Part shown: positions 32,494-42,497 of the stretch, in pieces
How positions within the stretch are numbered: position 1 is the first letter of the stretch
How the letters are laid out: every line of letters starts with the position of its first letter
NCBI RefSeq assembly: GCF_003667345.1
Contig: NZ_RCWF01000004.1
Coordinates: 125,674-189,673 of the forward strand
DNA from: Poseidonibacter antarcticus
GTDB taxonomy: Bacteria > Campylobacterota > Campylobacteria > Campylobacterales > Arcobacteraceae
Direction: 5' to 3'
Length of the DNA: 64,000 nt
The notes under the pieces: model-generated
Seen by the model: only the letters and a program-made list of their open reading frames with translations
Databases searched by the model: none
Told to the model about the DNA's origin: nothing
Position numbers and translations under genes: made by a program

Positions 32494-33015
32494 TTATTTA
32501 ATTAAATTTTTCCATTTTAAAATAGAATCATTTATAAGCTGAAATATCTTTTCTTCACTAGGTTCTATTTCATCAAAATAATCTGATACGATTTTTAGTA
32601 TATAAAAGTCTTGAATATTTTCTTTACAAGTTTGTTTAAAGAATTCTGCTTGTTTATCAACAAGTAAGGTATCTAAGTTTTCATCAGTTTGCAATGCTTT
32701 CTCAATAGTAGTAACATTTGCAAAATTAAGTCCAGAAATAAATCTATTAGTACAAAAAAGTGTTCCTAATGCAATTGAACCATCACTACATGATGCAATA
32801 CTTAAATCAAATGCTTTAGAAATTTGGAAGTTTTTAAATATATAATTTAAAGATTCTAATATTTTTTCTTTACTTACAGCAGAAACTATAAGTATTAAAT
32901 CATCATTAGAATAAATTGTATTTTTGTGTGGGTTAGTTAATTCTTTTAAATTAAAAAAATTAACTATAGGTTGAGCTTCATTTAAAGAAGTAGTATGAAT
33001 TAATATTTTGGACAT
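32494..33015 (-). CDS. Nucleoside phosphorylase/nucleosidase-like protein
   Basis: This 173-aa protein resembles a shortened purine nucleosidase (MTA/SAH or futalosine hydrolase superfamily): 'SKILIHTTSLNEAQPIVNFF' at the start, 'SIASCSDGSIALGTLF' for the core strand and a C-terminal 'DFYILKIVSDYFDE'. It is shorter than usual members (about 230 aa) and the catalytic Glu/Asp pair is not obvious. The start is uncertain: ATG 33015 or TTG 33027, neither with a good ribosome site. Substrate unknown. Confidence 0.6.
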   Translation of the reverse strand: MSKILIHTTSLNEAQPIVNFFNLKELTNPHKNTIYSNDDLILIVSAVSKEKILESLNYIFKNFQISKAFDLSIASCSDGSIALGTLFCTNRFISGLNFANVTTIEKALQTDENLDTLLVDKQAEFFKQTCKENIQDFYILKIVSDYFDEIEPSEEKIFQLINDSILKWKNLIK

Positions 33016-33050
33016 ATTAATCAACAATAGAGCCTAAGCTCTAAAGTTTA

Positions 33051-33407
33051 CTATCTTTTAAGTTCTTTAATTCTTGCAGCTTTTCCTCTTAATCCTCTTA
33101 AGTAATGTAATTTAGCTCTTCTTACTCTACCTCTTCTTAATACTTCAAAAGTTTTAATTGAATCAGAGAATAATGGGAAGATTCTTTCAACACCAACAGA
33201 GTTAGCACCAATTTTTCTTACATTGAAAGTTGCAGAAACACCTTCACCATGTCTTGCAATTACGATACCTTCGTAAGTTTGAACTCTTTGTTTTTCACCT
33301 TCTTTAATCTCAATACCAAGTCTTACTGTATCACCTGCTCTAAATTGAGGGATTTCTTTTGACTCTATTTGTGCTGTTTCGAAACTAGCAATATATCTAT
33401 TTTTCAT
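33051..33407 (-). CDS. rplS: 50S ribosomal protein L19
   Basis: This 118-aa protein of the large subunit has the L19 hallmark '[20 protein letters not shown]', '[18 protein letters not shown]' and '[20 protein letters not shown]'. Its start overlaps the trmD stop by four bases. A TAGAGC/GCTCTA hairpin follows the stop. Confidence 0.97.
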   Translation of the reverse strand: MKNRYIASFETAQIESKEIPQFRAGDTVRLGIEIKEGEKQRVQTYEGIVIARHGEGVSATFNVRKIGANSVGVERIFPLFSDSIKTFEVLRRGRVRRAKLHYLRGLRGKAARIKELKR

Positions 33408-34081
33408 CGTTTTTCCTTGTTAGGTCTATAATATTTTGTCTTACACTTGGACATGTGGTTTTTTAAGTCGGAAATTTTACTATGATTTCCCTTTAGAAAT
33501 TCTTTAACGACACTTAAATTTTGGAAAATTTCAGGTTTAGCAAAAGATGGTGCTTCTAAAAGTTGATTTTCATAACTCTCAACGTCTAAGGATTGGGCGT
33601 TTCCAAGAACTCCTTTAACATTTCTAGAAATTGCATCAGACATTATTAAAGATGGTAATTCTCCACCTGTTAATACAAATTCTCCAACAGAAAATACTTC
33701 ATTTGCATACTTTTCTATGACTCTTTCATCAATTCCTTCATATCTTCCACTTACAAAAACTATGTTTTTTTTCTTTGCTAATCGCTTAGCATCATTTTGC
33801 CTAAAAACTTTCGCAGCAGCTAATGGAAAAATAATATAAGCATCTTCATTTTCTTCTTTAATTTTATCTAAACAATCAAATAAAGGTTGGCAAGTCATAA
33901 GCATTCCTGCTCCACCACCTACCATTTGTTTATCAACTTTTAAATGTTTATTTGTGGTAAAATCTCTAGGATTATAAAATTCATAAGATATAAAATTTGA
34001 ATCAACTGCTCTTTTTAGAATTGAGTCTTGAAAATATGGCTCTACTAAATTTGGGAAAAGTGTAACAAATGTAAACTTCAA
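33404..34081 (-). CDS. trmD: tRNA (guanine-N1-)-methyltransferase
   Basis: This 225-aa SPOUT enzyme makes m1G37 in tRNAs. The knot region shows '[17 protein letters not shown]' and '[19 protein letters not shown]'. It starts with TTG 34081. It is followed by rplS, as in most bacteria, but rpsP and rimM, which usually precede it, are missing here; upstream is a divergent unknown gene. Confidence 0.95.
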   Translation of the reverse strand: MKFTFVTLFPNLVEPYFQDSILKRAVDSNFISYEFYNPRDFTTNKHLKVDKQMVGGGAGMLMTCQPLFDCLDKIKEENEDAYIIFPLAAAKVFRQNDAKRLAKKKNIVFVSGRYEGIDERVIEKYANEVFSVGEFVLTGGELPSLIMSDAISRNVKGVLGNAQSLDVESYENQLLEAPSFAKPEIFQNLSVVKEFLKGNHSKISDLKNHMSKCKTKYYRPNKEKR

Positions 34082-34186
34082 AATAAAATCTACCTTTTTT
34101 ATTGGAATAATACCATATTTCCTTTTATTTATAATTAAGCATTAATGATTTAAACTTCGCAATAAATTTTATATTAAGGTTTTTCT

Positions 34187-34531
34187 TTGAAACTACTAAA
34201 TGGTTTTGGTAAAAAGTATTTTTCATTATCTGCAATACAAGCTTACTCATTAGCTACACAATTGCATAGTGTAATTACATCTACAAAAAATCATATAAAT
34301 AAAAAATCTTTACTATCTTTTGAAAATGATGATGAGGAAGAAGCTCCTCCAAGTTTACAAGAGAATCTATTACTATGTCTTGTACTAAATAAAAAACCGT
34401 GTCATTGTGAATGCTTCTTTAGAAGAAGAACTGCACTAGCTATTACACTATTTAAATTTATCCCAAGATGTCCATTTTATAATACTTTTTTCGCTTTTAG
34501 AAGAACAGGCGTACACCCTCCTTTTGCATAA
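34187..34531 (+). CDS. Unknown 114-aa protein before metE
   Basis: The frame starts with TTG 34187 six bases behind AAGG and has no ATG. The N-terminal half is ordinary and helical. The acidic 'ENDDEEEAPPS' follows, and the C-terminus is rich in Cys, Phe and Arg ('PCHCECFFRRR', 'RCPFYNTFFAFRRTG', ending 'VHPPFA'). The four cysteines could bind metal. It lies 75 bp before metE on the same strand. I do not recognise a family; a chance frame cannot be excluded. Confidence 0.5.
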   Translation: MKLLNGFGKKYFSLSAIQAYSLATQLHSVITSTKNHINKKSLLSFENDDEEEAPPSLQENLLLCLVLNKKPCHCECFFRRRTALAITLFKFIPRCPFYNTFFAFRRTGVHPPFA

Positions 34532-34606
34532 TTTAATTTAAATTTTAAAAAATAAATCAAAACAAAACTATACAAAAAAATAAATTATTAATAACAAGGA
34601 TTAGTT

Positions 34607-36883
34607 ATGCAAAAAAATTATGTACTAGGATTTCCAAGAATTGGAGAAAAAAGAGAACTTAAGAAAGTTTTAGAAAAATATTGGTCAAAACAAGTAGACT
34701 TTAGTGAAGTTAAATATGTAGCACAACAGTTAAAAAAAAGACACTGGAATTATCAGAAAAAAGCAAATGTTGATTTTATATCATCAAATGATTTCTCATA
34801 TTATGACAATATGTTAGATACTACTATTCTTTTAGGAGCAATTCCAAAAAGATTTGAAAACCTTAAAGATGAAGAATTATATTTTGCAATGGCAAGAGGA
34901 AATGATAATTGTGTAGCAATGGAAATGACAAAATGGTTTAATACAAACTACCATTATATAGTTCCAGAAATTTCAAAAGATACAACTTTTAAATTAAATA
35001 GTAAAAAAGTAATAGAAGAATACAAAGAAGCAAAAGAATTAGGAATAAAAACTAAAATCAATTTGATCGGTGCAATTACATATTTAGGACTTTCTAATAA
35101 TCTTGATAATAGTGATAAATTTTCACATATAAATAATGTAGTTGAAGTATATAAAGAATTATTATCTCAAATATCTGAACTTGAAGATGATGGAGAAATT
35201 GTAGTTCAATTCGATGAACCATTATTTGTAAAAGATTTAGATTCAAAAGTTTTATCATTAATAAAAAGAGTTTATGATGTTTTAGCAAATGTTTCATCAA
35301 ATATTAAAGTTGTTGTTTCTACATATTTTGAGCATTCAAATGAAGCTAGTAAAATATTAGTAAACACTCCAATTTGGGCTCTTGGACTAGATTTTATTCA
35401 TGGAAGTAAAAACATTGAAGCTTTAGAATTTATTAAAAATTCAAATAAAGTTTTAATAGCAGGTGTTATTGATGGAAGAAATATCTGGAAAAGTAATTTT
35501 GAAGAAAAAGTAGAACTTCTTGAAGAAATTTCAAAAGTTATAAATAAAGACAATATTATAGTTTCAACATCATCATCTTTATTACATGTTCCATTTACTT
35601 TAAGTTATGAAGAAAAATTAGATACTGAAATAAAATCTTGGTTAGCATTCGCAACTGAAAAATTAAAAGAGTTATCACTTATTTCAAAACAATTTTTTGG
35701 TTTAAACTTAACTTTAGAAGAAAGTTCAAGTATAAAAAGAAATATTGAAGAAAATAAACAAAGAAAAATTTCAACAAAAATTCATAATATTAAAATTCAA
35801 AAAGAATTAGAAGATTTAAAAGTCTTTCAAAGAGTTGATAAATTTGAAGACAGAATAAAAGTTCAAAGAGAATTTTTTAAATATGATTTCTTAACAACTA
35901 CAACTATTGGTTCATTTCCTCAAACTCCACAAATTAGAGAAAATAGAAAAAGTTATAAAGCTAATCTTATTTCAAAAGATACATATGAAGAAGAAATAAA
36001 AAAATATATTGATGATTGTATTTCATTTCAAGATGAAATAGGATTAGATGTTTTAGTTCATGGAGAGCCTGAAAGAAATGATATGGTTGAATATTTTGGT
36101 GAAATGTTAGATGGTTTTGCATTTACACAAAATGCTTGGGTTCAATCTTATGGAAGTAGATGTGTAAAACCACCTTTAATTTATGGAGACATAAATAGAG
36201 AAAATCCAATGACAGTTGAATGGATTAAATACGCACAAAGTAAAACAAAAAAAATAGTAAAAGGAATGTTAACAGGTCCTGTTACAATTTTAAACTGGTC
36301 TTTTGTAAGAGATGATAAACCAAGAAGTCAAGTTGCACAACAAATTGCACTTGCTATTTCAAAAGAAGTTGATGATTTACAAAATGCAGGAATTAAAATG
36401 ATTCAAGTTGATGAAGCAGCATTTAAAGAAGGTTATCCATTAAGAATTGAAAATATCAAAACTTATGAACAATGGGCAGTTGATAACTTCAAACTTAGTA
36501 TTTCACCCGCAAAAATTGATACACAAATTCATACACACATGTGTTATAGTGAATTTAATGACATTATTAAAACTATAGAAGCTATGGATGCAGATGTAAT
36601 TTCAATTGAAACAGCAAGAAGTGGAAATAGACTTTTAAAAATATTTAAAGAAGTAGGTTATAAACAAGAAGTAGGTCCTGGTATTTATGATATTCATAGC
36701 CCAAGAGTTCCGAGTGTAAAAGAAATGGTAAATCAAATTGAAGAATTATTAGAAGTTTTACCAAAAGAACAATTATGGATAAACCCAGATTGTGGATTAA
36801 AAACAAGAAAATGGCCAGAAGTAAAACAAAGTTTAAAGAATATGGTTGAAGCGGTACAAATTGTTAAAAAAACAAATTACTAG
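34607..36883 (+). CDS. metE: Cobalamin-independent methionine synthase
   Basis: This 758-aa enzyme transfers the methyl group from methyl-tetrahydrofolate to homocysteine to give methionine. It is a double barrel of normal length. The zinc ligands are all present with the E. coli spacing: His644, Cys646, Glu668 and Cys729. The start ATG follows AAGGATTAGTT. No B12 riboswitch or MET box is visible upstream. Confidence 0.97.
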   Translation: MQKNYVLGFPRIGEKRELKKVLEKYWSKQVDFSEVKYVAQQLKKRHWNYQKKANVDFISSNDFSYYDNMLDTTILLGAIPKRFENLKDEELYFAMARGNDNCVAMEMTKWFNTNYHYIVPEISKDTTFKLNSKKVIEEYKEAKELGIKTKINLIGAITYLGLSNNLDNSDKFSHINNVVEVYKELLSQISELEDDGEIVVQFDEPLFVKDLDSKVLSLIKRVYDVLANVSSNIKVVVSTYFEHSNEASKILVNTPIWALGLDFIHGSKNIEALEFIKNSNKVLIAGVIDGRNIWKSNFEEKVELLEEISKVINKDNIIVSTSSSLLHVPFTLSYEEKLDTEIKSWLAFATEKLKELSLISKQFFGLNLTLEESSSIKRNIEENKQRKISTKIHNIKIQKELEDLKVFQRVDKFEDRIKVQREFFKYDFLTTTTIGSFPQTPQIRENRKSYKANLISKDTYEEEIKKYIDDCISFQDEIGLDVLVHGEPERNDMVEYFGEMLDGFAFTQNAWVQSYGSRCVKPPLIYGDINRENPMTVEWIKYAQSKTKKIVKGMLTGPVTILNWSFVRDDKPRSQVAQQIALAISKEVDDLQNAGIKMIQVDEAAFKEGYPLRIENIKTYEQWAVDNFKLSISPAKIDTQIHTHMCYSEFNDIIKTIEAMDADVISIETARSGNRLLKIFKEVGYKQEVGPGIYDIHSPRVPSVKEMVNQIEELLEVLPKEQLWINPDCGLKTRKWPEVKQSLKNMVEAVQIVKKTNY

Positions 36884-36903
36884 AGCTAAATGCTCTAGTA
36901 ATT
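36875..36903 (+). terminator. Terminator-like hairpin of metE
   Basis: AATTACTAGAGC and GCTCTAGTAATT pair in a 12-bp stem that includes the metE stop codon. The T-run is weak. Confidence 0.5.
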
Positions 36904-36981
36904 AATAATTTTCCCTAAAGCTTTAATTATGATAAAACATATTTTAGGTAAAATTGCGAAACTAAAATAAGAAAAGAAAAT

Positions 36982-38187
36982 ATGATTACATTAAATGACA
37001 TAAAAGAAGCGAAAAAAAGATTAACAGGAACTGTTTTAACTACACCTTTAGTTAAGGCTCCTATTTTAAGTAATGATTTAGAGGCACAAATATATTTAAA
37101 AGAGGATAACTTACAACTTACAGGAAGTTTTAAAATTCGAGGTGCTTTTAATAAATTAGCAATGATGGATGACAGCAGAAGAAAAAATGGTGTGGTTGCA
37201 GCTAGTGCAGGAAACCATGCACAAGGTTTAGCCTTTGCTGCAAAACATTTCGATTGTGAAGCAACTATTTTTATGCCAGAAGCTACTCCCCTTACAAAAG
37301 TAAGTGGTGTAAAATCTTATGGTGCAAAAGTAGTTTTAATAGGTGAGAATTTTGATGAAGCATACGCAAATGCTACAAAATTTGCAGAAGAAAATCATAA
37401 AGAGTTTATTCACCCATTTGCTGATGATGCTGTAATTGCAGGTCAAGGAACAATTGCCTTAGAGATTTTAGAAAAAATTGAAGATATGGAACATATAATT
37501 GTTCCAATTGGTGGTGGTGGTCTAATTTCAGGAATTGCAATTGCTGCAAAGGAAATAAATCCAAATATAAAAATTACAGGTGTTGTTGCATCAGGTGCAC
37601 GAGGTATGAAAGAATCTTTTGAAGCTAGAATGCCTATTGATTCAGCATCAGTTAAAACAATCGCAGATGGAATTGCAGTTCGTGATGTAACTCCAAAACT
37701 ATTAGACTTTATATTAGAATATGTAGATGATATTGTAGAAGTAAGTGATAATGAAACTGCTAATGCAATTTTATTCTTACTTGAAAAACATAAACTTGTT
37801 GTTGAAGGTGCAGGAGCAGTTGCAACTGCTGCAATTATGCATAATAAAGTTGATATAAAAGATCAAAAAGTTTGTGCAATTGTAAGTGGTGGGAATATTG
37901 ACGTTACAATGTTATCTCTTATCATTGATAAAGGTTTAGTAAAATCTTTTAGAAAAATGAATCTAATCGTAACACTTATGGATAAACCAGGTGCATTAAT
38001 GCATTTAACAAATGTATTTGATGAGTGTTCTACAAATATTGTACAAATAGATTATGATAGAAACTCCGTAAAACTGGAGTTTGGTGAAGCACATGTAATA
38101 ATTGCACTTGAAACTAAAGGTGATGAACATCAAAAAGCTATTAGAGAACATTTGAAACAAAATGGCTATAGATTCAAACAAATTTAA
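36982..38187 (+). CDS. ilvA: Threonine ammonia-lyase
   Basis: This 401-aa PLP enzyme deaminates threonine to 2-oxobutanoate for isoleucine synthesis. The PLP lysine is Lys51 in 'TGSFKIRGAF'. The glycine loop 'PIGGGGLISGIA' and a C-terminal ACT domain ('NLIVTLMDKPGALMHLTNVF', about 325-401) are visible. The single ACT domain and 400-aa length match the TdcB-like, ACT-bearing form common in this phylum rather than the 514-aa E. coli IlvA. Confidence 0.93.
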   Translation: MITLNDIKEAKKRLTGTVLTTPLVKAPILSNDLEAQIYLKEDNLQLTGSFKIRGAFNKLAMMDDSRRKNGVVAASAGNHAQGLAFAAKHFDCEATIFMPEATPLTKVSGVKSYGAKVVLIGENFDEAYANATKFAEENHKEFIHPFADDAVIAGQGTIALEILEKIEDMEHIIVPIGGGGLISGIAIAAKEINPNIKITGVVASGARGMKESFEARMPIDSASVKTIADGIAVRDVTPKLLDFILEYVDDIVEVSDNETANAILFLLEKHKLVVEGAGAVATAAIMHNKVDIKDQKVCAIVSGGNIDVTMLSLIIDKGLVKSFRKMNLIVTLMDKPGALMHLTNVFDECSTNIVQIDYDRNSVKLEFGEAHVIIALETKGDEHQKAIREHLKQNGYRFKQI

Positions 38188-38278
38188 ATTAATTTAAAAT
38201 CTTTATATACTTTTTAGATAATAAATCATATAATAGGTAGATAATTTAGTATTGAGAAACAAAAAAAAAAGGAAGAAA

Positions 38279-38965
38279 ATGGAAGGAAGACTATTTACGT
38301 TCTTGGGATCAATTGGTGGTCACGGTCAAGAATGGATCATCTTATCACACTTTGTCCTAGTGATAGGAATAGTATTTTTAATAGCACGATCAGCTACAAA
38401 AAGATTACAACTAGTACCTAGTGGTTCACAAAATGTAATGGAAGCATTCATTTCTGGAATCATTGCTATGGGTGCTGATACTATGGGTGAAACAAATGCT
38501 AGAAGATATTTACCATTAATTGGTTCTTTGGCAATAGTTATATTTGTTAGTAATATGATTGGAGTTATTCCAGGATTTGAAGCACCTACTAGTAACATCA
38601 ACTTTACTTTATCACTTGCATTAATAGTATTTATTTACTATAACTATGTAGGTATTAAAATAAATGGTTTCTTTAACTACTTTAAACATTTTATGGGGCC
38701 AATGCCTGTATTAGCACCATTAATGTTTCCTATTGAAATAATTTCTCATATATCAAGAATTATTTCATTATCATTCAGACTTTTTGGTTCAATTAGAGGT
38801 GATGATATGTTCCTAATGGTACTTTTAATGTTAGTACCTTGGTTATTACCTCTTCCTGGGTTCTTCTTATTAACTGCTTTTGGTGTCCTACAAGCATTTA
38901 TCTTCAGTATATTAACTTATGTTTATATTGCTGGATCTGTTATGATGGCAGAGGAAGATCACTAG
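38279..38965 (+). CDS. atpB: ATP synthase subunit a
   Basis: This 228-aa membrane subunit forms the proton half-channels of F1Fo ATP synthase. It has five or six helices and the essential arginine region 'HISRIISLSFRLFGSIRGDDM'-type motif (visible as 'SLSFRLFGSIRGDD'). I chose ATG 38279 behind AAAAGGAAGAAA; an in-frame upstream start lacks support. It stands apart from the other ATP synthase genes, as in Campylobacter. Confidence 0.95.
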   Translation: MEGRLFTFLGSIGGHGQEWIILSHFVLVIGIVFLIARSATKRLQLVPSGSQNVMEAFISGIIAMGADTMGETNARRYLPLIGSLAIVIFVSNMIGVIPGFEAPTSNINFTLSLALIVFIYYNYVGIKINGFFNYFKHFMGPMPVLAPLMFPIEIISHISRIISLSFRLFGSIRGDDMFLMVLLMLVPWLLPLPGFFLLTAFGVLQAFIFSILTYVYIAGSVMMAEEDH

Positions 38966-38988
38966 AACTTTTAGTTTTCTTAATATTT

Positions 38989-39021
38989 AAAAGGGATGAG
39001 TTTTTACTCATCCCTTTTTTT
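38989..39021 (+). terminator. Intrinsic terminator of atpB
   Basis: AAAAGGGATGAG and CTCATCCCTTTT form a 12-bp stem with loop TTTTTA and a T-run. Confidence 0.85.
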
Positions 39022-39066
39022 ATGTCTAAATATTATATACAATCAATAAAATAAGGAATTGCACAA

Positions 39067-39633
39067 ATGAAAAACGAGTTAAAAACTTATTTAATAACTG
39101 ATCCTAAATACTATACAAATAATACAAATCAATTTAAAAAAAATCTAACAAAAGCCTTAGAAAAAAATAAAGTAGATATAGCTTGTTTTAGAGATAAACA
39201 ATCTTCTAACATTGAAGAATTAGCATCTATTTTTGTTGAAGTTTGTAAAAGTTTTAAAATAGAAAAAATACTAATAAATAGCAATTTAACATTAGCAAAA
39301 GATTTGAAAGCAACAGGAATTCACCTAAATTCTAAACAATTTAATAAAATAAAAGAAGCAAAAGATTTAGGCTTATTTGTAATTATATCTTGTCATAATA
39401 AAGAAGATATAGAAAAAGCAAAAGATTTAAATGTAGATGCTATTTCATATTCTCCTGTATTTAGAACTCCAAATAAAGGTGAACTATTAGGAATAAAAAA
39501 GTTTGAAGAAGTAGTAAATTTATATAAAGATATGAATATAATTGCATTAGGTGGAATTATAAATGATAAAGAAATAGCGCAGATAAAGAAAACAAAAGCC
39601 TATGCTTTTGCTTCAATTAGATATTTTATTTAA
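39067..39633 (+). CDS. Thiamine phosphate synthase / TenI-like protein
   Basis: This 188-aa protein has the ThiE/TenI barrel. 'YLITDPKYY' opens it, 'KILINSNLTLAKDLKATGIHL' covers the pyrimidine-side loop, and 'DAISYSPVFRTPNKG' and 'IIALGGIINDKEI' close it. Several catalytic residues of true ThiE, such as the second phosphate-binding glycines near the C-terminus, are weak, so it may be TenI-like. It converges on the helicase gene and overlaps its end by four bases. Confidence 0.8.
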   Translation: MKNELKTYLITDPKYYTNNTNQFKKNLTKALEKNKVDIACFRDKQSSNIEELASIFVEVCKSFKIEKILINSNLTLAKDLKATGIHLNSKQFNKIKEAKDLGLFVIISCHNKEDIEKAKDLNVDAISYSPVFRTPNKGELLGIKKFEEVVNLYKDMNIIALGGIINDKEIAQIKKTKAYAFASIRYFI

Positions 39634-42362
39634 ACCTCATCAATTAAAATCTCATCTTGTTTTAAATAAACTATATATGAGAAAACTTCTTCTGTTTTAA
39701 ATATCTCTTTTATAGCTTTTTTATAAAAACTTACCTGAGAAATATGTTCATCAGATTTCTCTCTTGTTGTTTTATAATCAATGATATAATACTTATCATC
39801 TTTAAATAAAAGTAAATCAATGATTTTTATTTCACCATTGTATACCAAAGATTGCTCACTTATAAACTTCGAATCACATACTATTTCATTAAATATTTTA
39901 TTTTGTAATAATCTTGAAATTCTATTAGCAATATTAATAAAATCATTTTTATCTAAATAGTTTGAATATCTAGTTTTAACTAAATTTAAACAATAATCTA
40001 ATTCATCTAAAGTAAATTCATTCATCATTTCAAGACAAAAGTGTGTTGCAATTCCAAAATACTTAGAGTGTAATCTATTATTATCTAAATCTTTTTCTTT
40101 TGTTATTTGTGTTTCTTGCTGACCTAAGTCCATTGGATTATAAACAATTTTTTCACTTTCTTGGAAATTTTTTGAAACATTTGTACTTTCAACTATTTGA
40201 CCAAGAGTTAATGCTTTCATACTTAAAATATCAAATACTGATGATTTCTCTTTTTTGAAAATTATCATATTGTTTTTTGCTCTAGTTAATGCTACATATA
40301 AAATATTTATTTCGTCTTCAAAACTCAAAGCTTTTTCTTTTGCAATTGCTTGTGCATACTGTTTATTATAATTTTCATAACCTTTTATTTTATAAAAGAT
40401 ATTTTTTAATACAACACTATCATATTCAAAAAGAAGTGAACTTTTATCAGAGTTCTTTCTTTTTATTCTATCAAGTAAGATTACAGTATTAAATTCCAAT
40501 CCTTTTGATTTAAATATTGTTAGTATTTGTAAACCAGATGATTCACTATTTACCATAACTGCATCTAGTTTATCTATCTCATAAACGAAATCTACAATAT
40601 TATTATAAACAGTACTACACTCTATAAATTTAACAACATTTTCATCAATGATTTTTAGTGTTGTTGCTATTTCTTTTATAATCTCTTGAACAGATTTTTT
40701 ATTAACATCAAAATTTATATCTAATTTACTTAATACTTTTTTACCAATTAATGCATTTAAATTTTCTTGATATATCTCTTCTTTAAAATAAATATATTTA
40801 ATTGCATTTATTACAGCTTTTACATTTTCTTGATTTATTAATTTAGATGTCATTTCTGTTGATATTTTCAAAGATGGAAACTTATCCTTTAAGTAGTTAT
40901 ACATATCTAAAACATCTGAATTTGTATAAGTTAAAATTGCTATATCATTTGAATTAACACCTTGTTTAATCAATGATGCAATTTTTGAAGCAACTGTTTT
41001 AAACTTTTCATCTTCCTCTAACTCTTTATCAACAACAACTTCAACAAAACCACCTTTTCTAATTGATAACTGATCATAATATTCATAAGAAGGTAAATTT
41101 ACAAATAGTGAATTTACAAAATTTATTACATTTTCACAAGATCTATAATTTGTATTTAAAACTTCAACTTCTAAGGATTTATTTGTATTTGCCACATAAT
41201 CAAAAAGTTCTCTTTTCCCACCTCTGAATCTATAAATAGATTGTTTAGTATCACCTACATAAAAAAATGTTTTGAATTTTGTTTGATCACCTGATAATGC
41301 TTCTTTTATTAAAGGTTCTAAAATTTTATATTGTAACAGTGAAGTATCTTGAAACTCATCCATTAATATATGTGAAAACTTGGAATCAAGTCTAAAGTAT
41401 AAAAACTCTTTATCTATTTTTGAAGATAGTAATTCATATACTAAATTTGAAATATCATTAAACTCTAAATAGTTTTTATTTTTATTAAATGATAATTTAA
41501 AATTTTTAAACATTAAATACAATTCAAAAAGCTTACTTAAACTATATCCAGCACGAAGTTTGTAATAAAGCCCTATTTCTTCTTTTACTTTAAAAAAATA
41601 ATTCTCCAAGGTTTCATTTGAGCATTTTTTAAAATATGAATAATCACTTAATGTCTCTTTTCCCAACCAAGTTTTTACAAACAATTCATCAAAGTTTTCA
41701 AAATCTACTGCTTTTTTAGCAGAATTACTTGCAATTTCACAGTTTAAAATCGCTTCTTTTATTTTATAAGCACTTAATAATACTTGTTCTTTTTGAACAT
41801 TTATTAGCTTTGAATCAATATTTACAATTTCAATGTTTTCATTCTTTTCAAGTAAATTTTTAAATAAATCAAAAATAGAATTAAATTTCTTTTTCTCATA
41901 TATTGAAAAATCTATTAAAGCATCAAATTGTTTAGAATCAAGTGATTGCAAAAACTTCATAGATAAAGCTTCAATATCATCTTCTTTAATTTCAAAATCA
42001 TCTGATATTCCAATATATCCACAAAATTCTCGTAGGATGTTATTGATAAATTTATCAATAGTAAAAATTGCTAAACTTGCATTTGTAAATGATTTTACTA
42101 AAAGATTCTTTTTCCCTAATATTTGTTTTTTAGAAAGTAAAGATTCTTTAATAATTGCATTTAAATATGCTTCATCATCACCTAAAGTTAAAAGAGTATT
42201 ATAAATTCTTTCACTCATTTCATTTGCAGCTTTATTTGTAAATGTAAGTGTTAATATTTCATTGGGTTTTGCATCTAATAATAACAAGGTTATATATCTT
42301 ACAGTAAGTGCAAATGTTTTACCAGAACCAGCGCTGGCTTTTAGTGCTAAATAATTTTTCAT
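39630..42362 (-). CDS. AddA/RecB-like helicase-nuclease
   Basis: This 910-aa protein of double-strand break repair has a UvrD-type helicase with Walker A 'ASAGSGKT' at residues 9-16, motif II 'ILMDEFQDTS', 'GDTKQSIYRFRGG' and 'ILYVALTRAKNN'. A C-terminal PD-(D/E)XK nuclease domain shows 'KIIDLLLF' and 'YYIIDYKTTRE'. I chose ATG 42362, giving MKNYLALKASAGSGKT; an upstream ATG at 42377 is equally open and neither has a good ribosome site. Its AddB-like partner is not in the window. Confidence 0.9.
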   Translation of the reverse strand: MKNYLALKASAGSGKTFALTVRYITLLLLDAKPNEILTLTFTNKAANEMSERIYNTLLTLGDDEAYLNAIIKESLLSKKQILGKKNLLVKSFTNASLAIFTIDKFINNILREFCGYIGISDDFEIKEDDIEALSMKFLQSLDSKQFDALIDFSIYEKKKFNSIFDLFKNLLEKNENIEIVNIDSKLINVQKEQVLLSAYKIKEAILNCEIASNSAKKAVDFENFDELFVKTWLGKETLSDYSYFKKCSNETLENYFFKVKEEIGLYYKLRAGYSLSKLFELYLMFKNFKLSFNKNKNYLEFNDISNLVYELLSSKIDKEFLYFRLDSKFSHILMDEFQDTSLLQYKILEPLIKEALSGDQTKFKTFFYVGDTKQSIYRFRGGKRELFDYVANTNKSLEVEVLNTNYRSCENVINFVNSLFVNLPSYEYYDQLSIRKGGFVEVVVDKELEEDEKFKTVASKIASLIKQGVNSNDIAILTYTNSDVLDMYNYLKDKFPSLKISTEMTSKLINQENVKAVINAIKYIYFKEEIYQENLNALIGKKVLSKLDINFDVNKKSVQEIIKEIATTLKIIDENVVKFIECSTVYNNIVDFVYEIDKLDAVMVNSESSGLQILTIFKSKGLEFNTVILLDRIKRKNSDKSSLLFEYDSVVLKNIFYKIKGYENYNKQYAQAIAKEKALSFEDEINILYVALTRAKNNMIIFKKEKSSVFDILSMKALTLGQIVESTNVSKNFQESEKIVYNPMDLGQQETQITKEKDLDNNRLHSKYFGIATHFCLEMMNEFTLDELDYCLNLVKTRYSNYLDKNDFINIANRISRLLQNKIFNEIVCDSKFISEQSLVYNGEIKIIDLLLFKDDKYYIIDYKTTREKSDEHISQVSFYKKAIKEIFKTEEVFSYIVYLKQDEILIDEV

Positions 42363-42458
42363 AAAAGAATCATACAACAGTAAAAATTATAATCGTATAT
42401 ATTTACCCTATTCTTTTTGTATTTTAATAACTCTTTTCCCCATTAAGATAGATTTAGA

Positions 42459-42464
42459 TATAAT
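42459..42464 (+). promoter_or_regulatory. Probable -10 box of argB
   Basis: TATAAT lies 34 bp before the argB start, between divergent genes. Confidence 0.45.
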
Positions 42465-42497
42465 CACTACCTTTAAAAAACATTCACAGGAAATATT

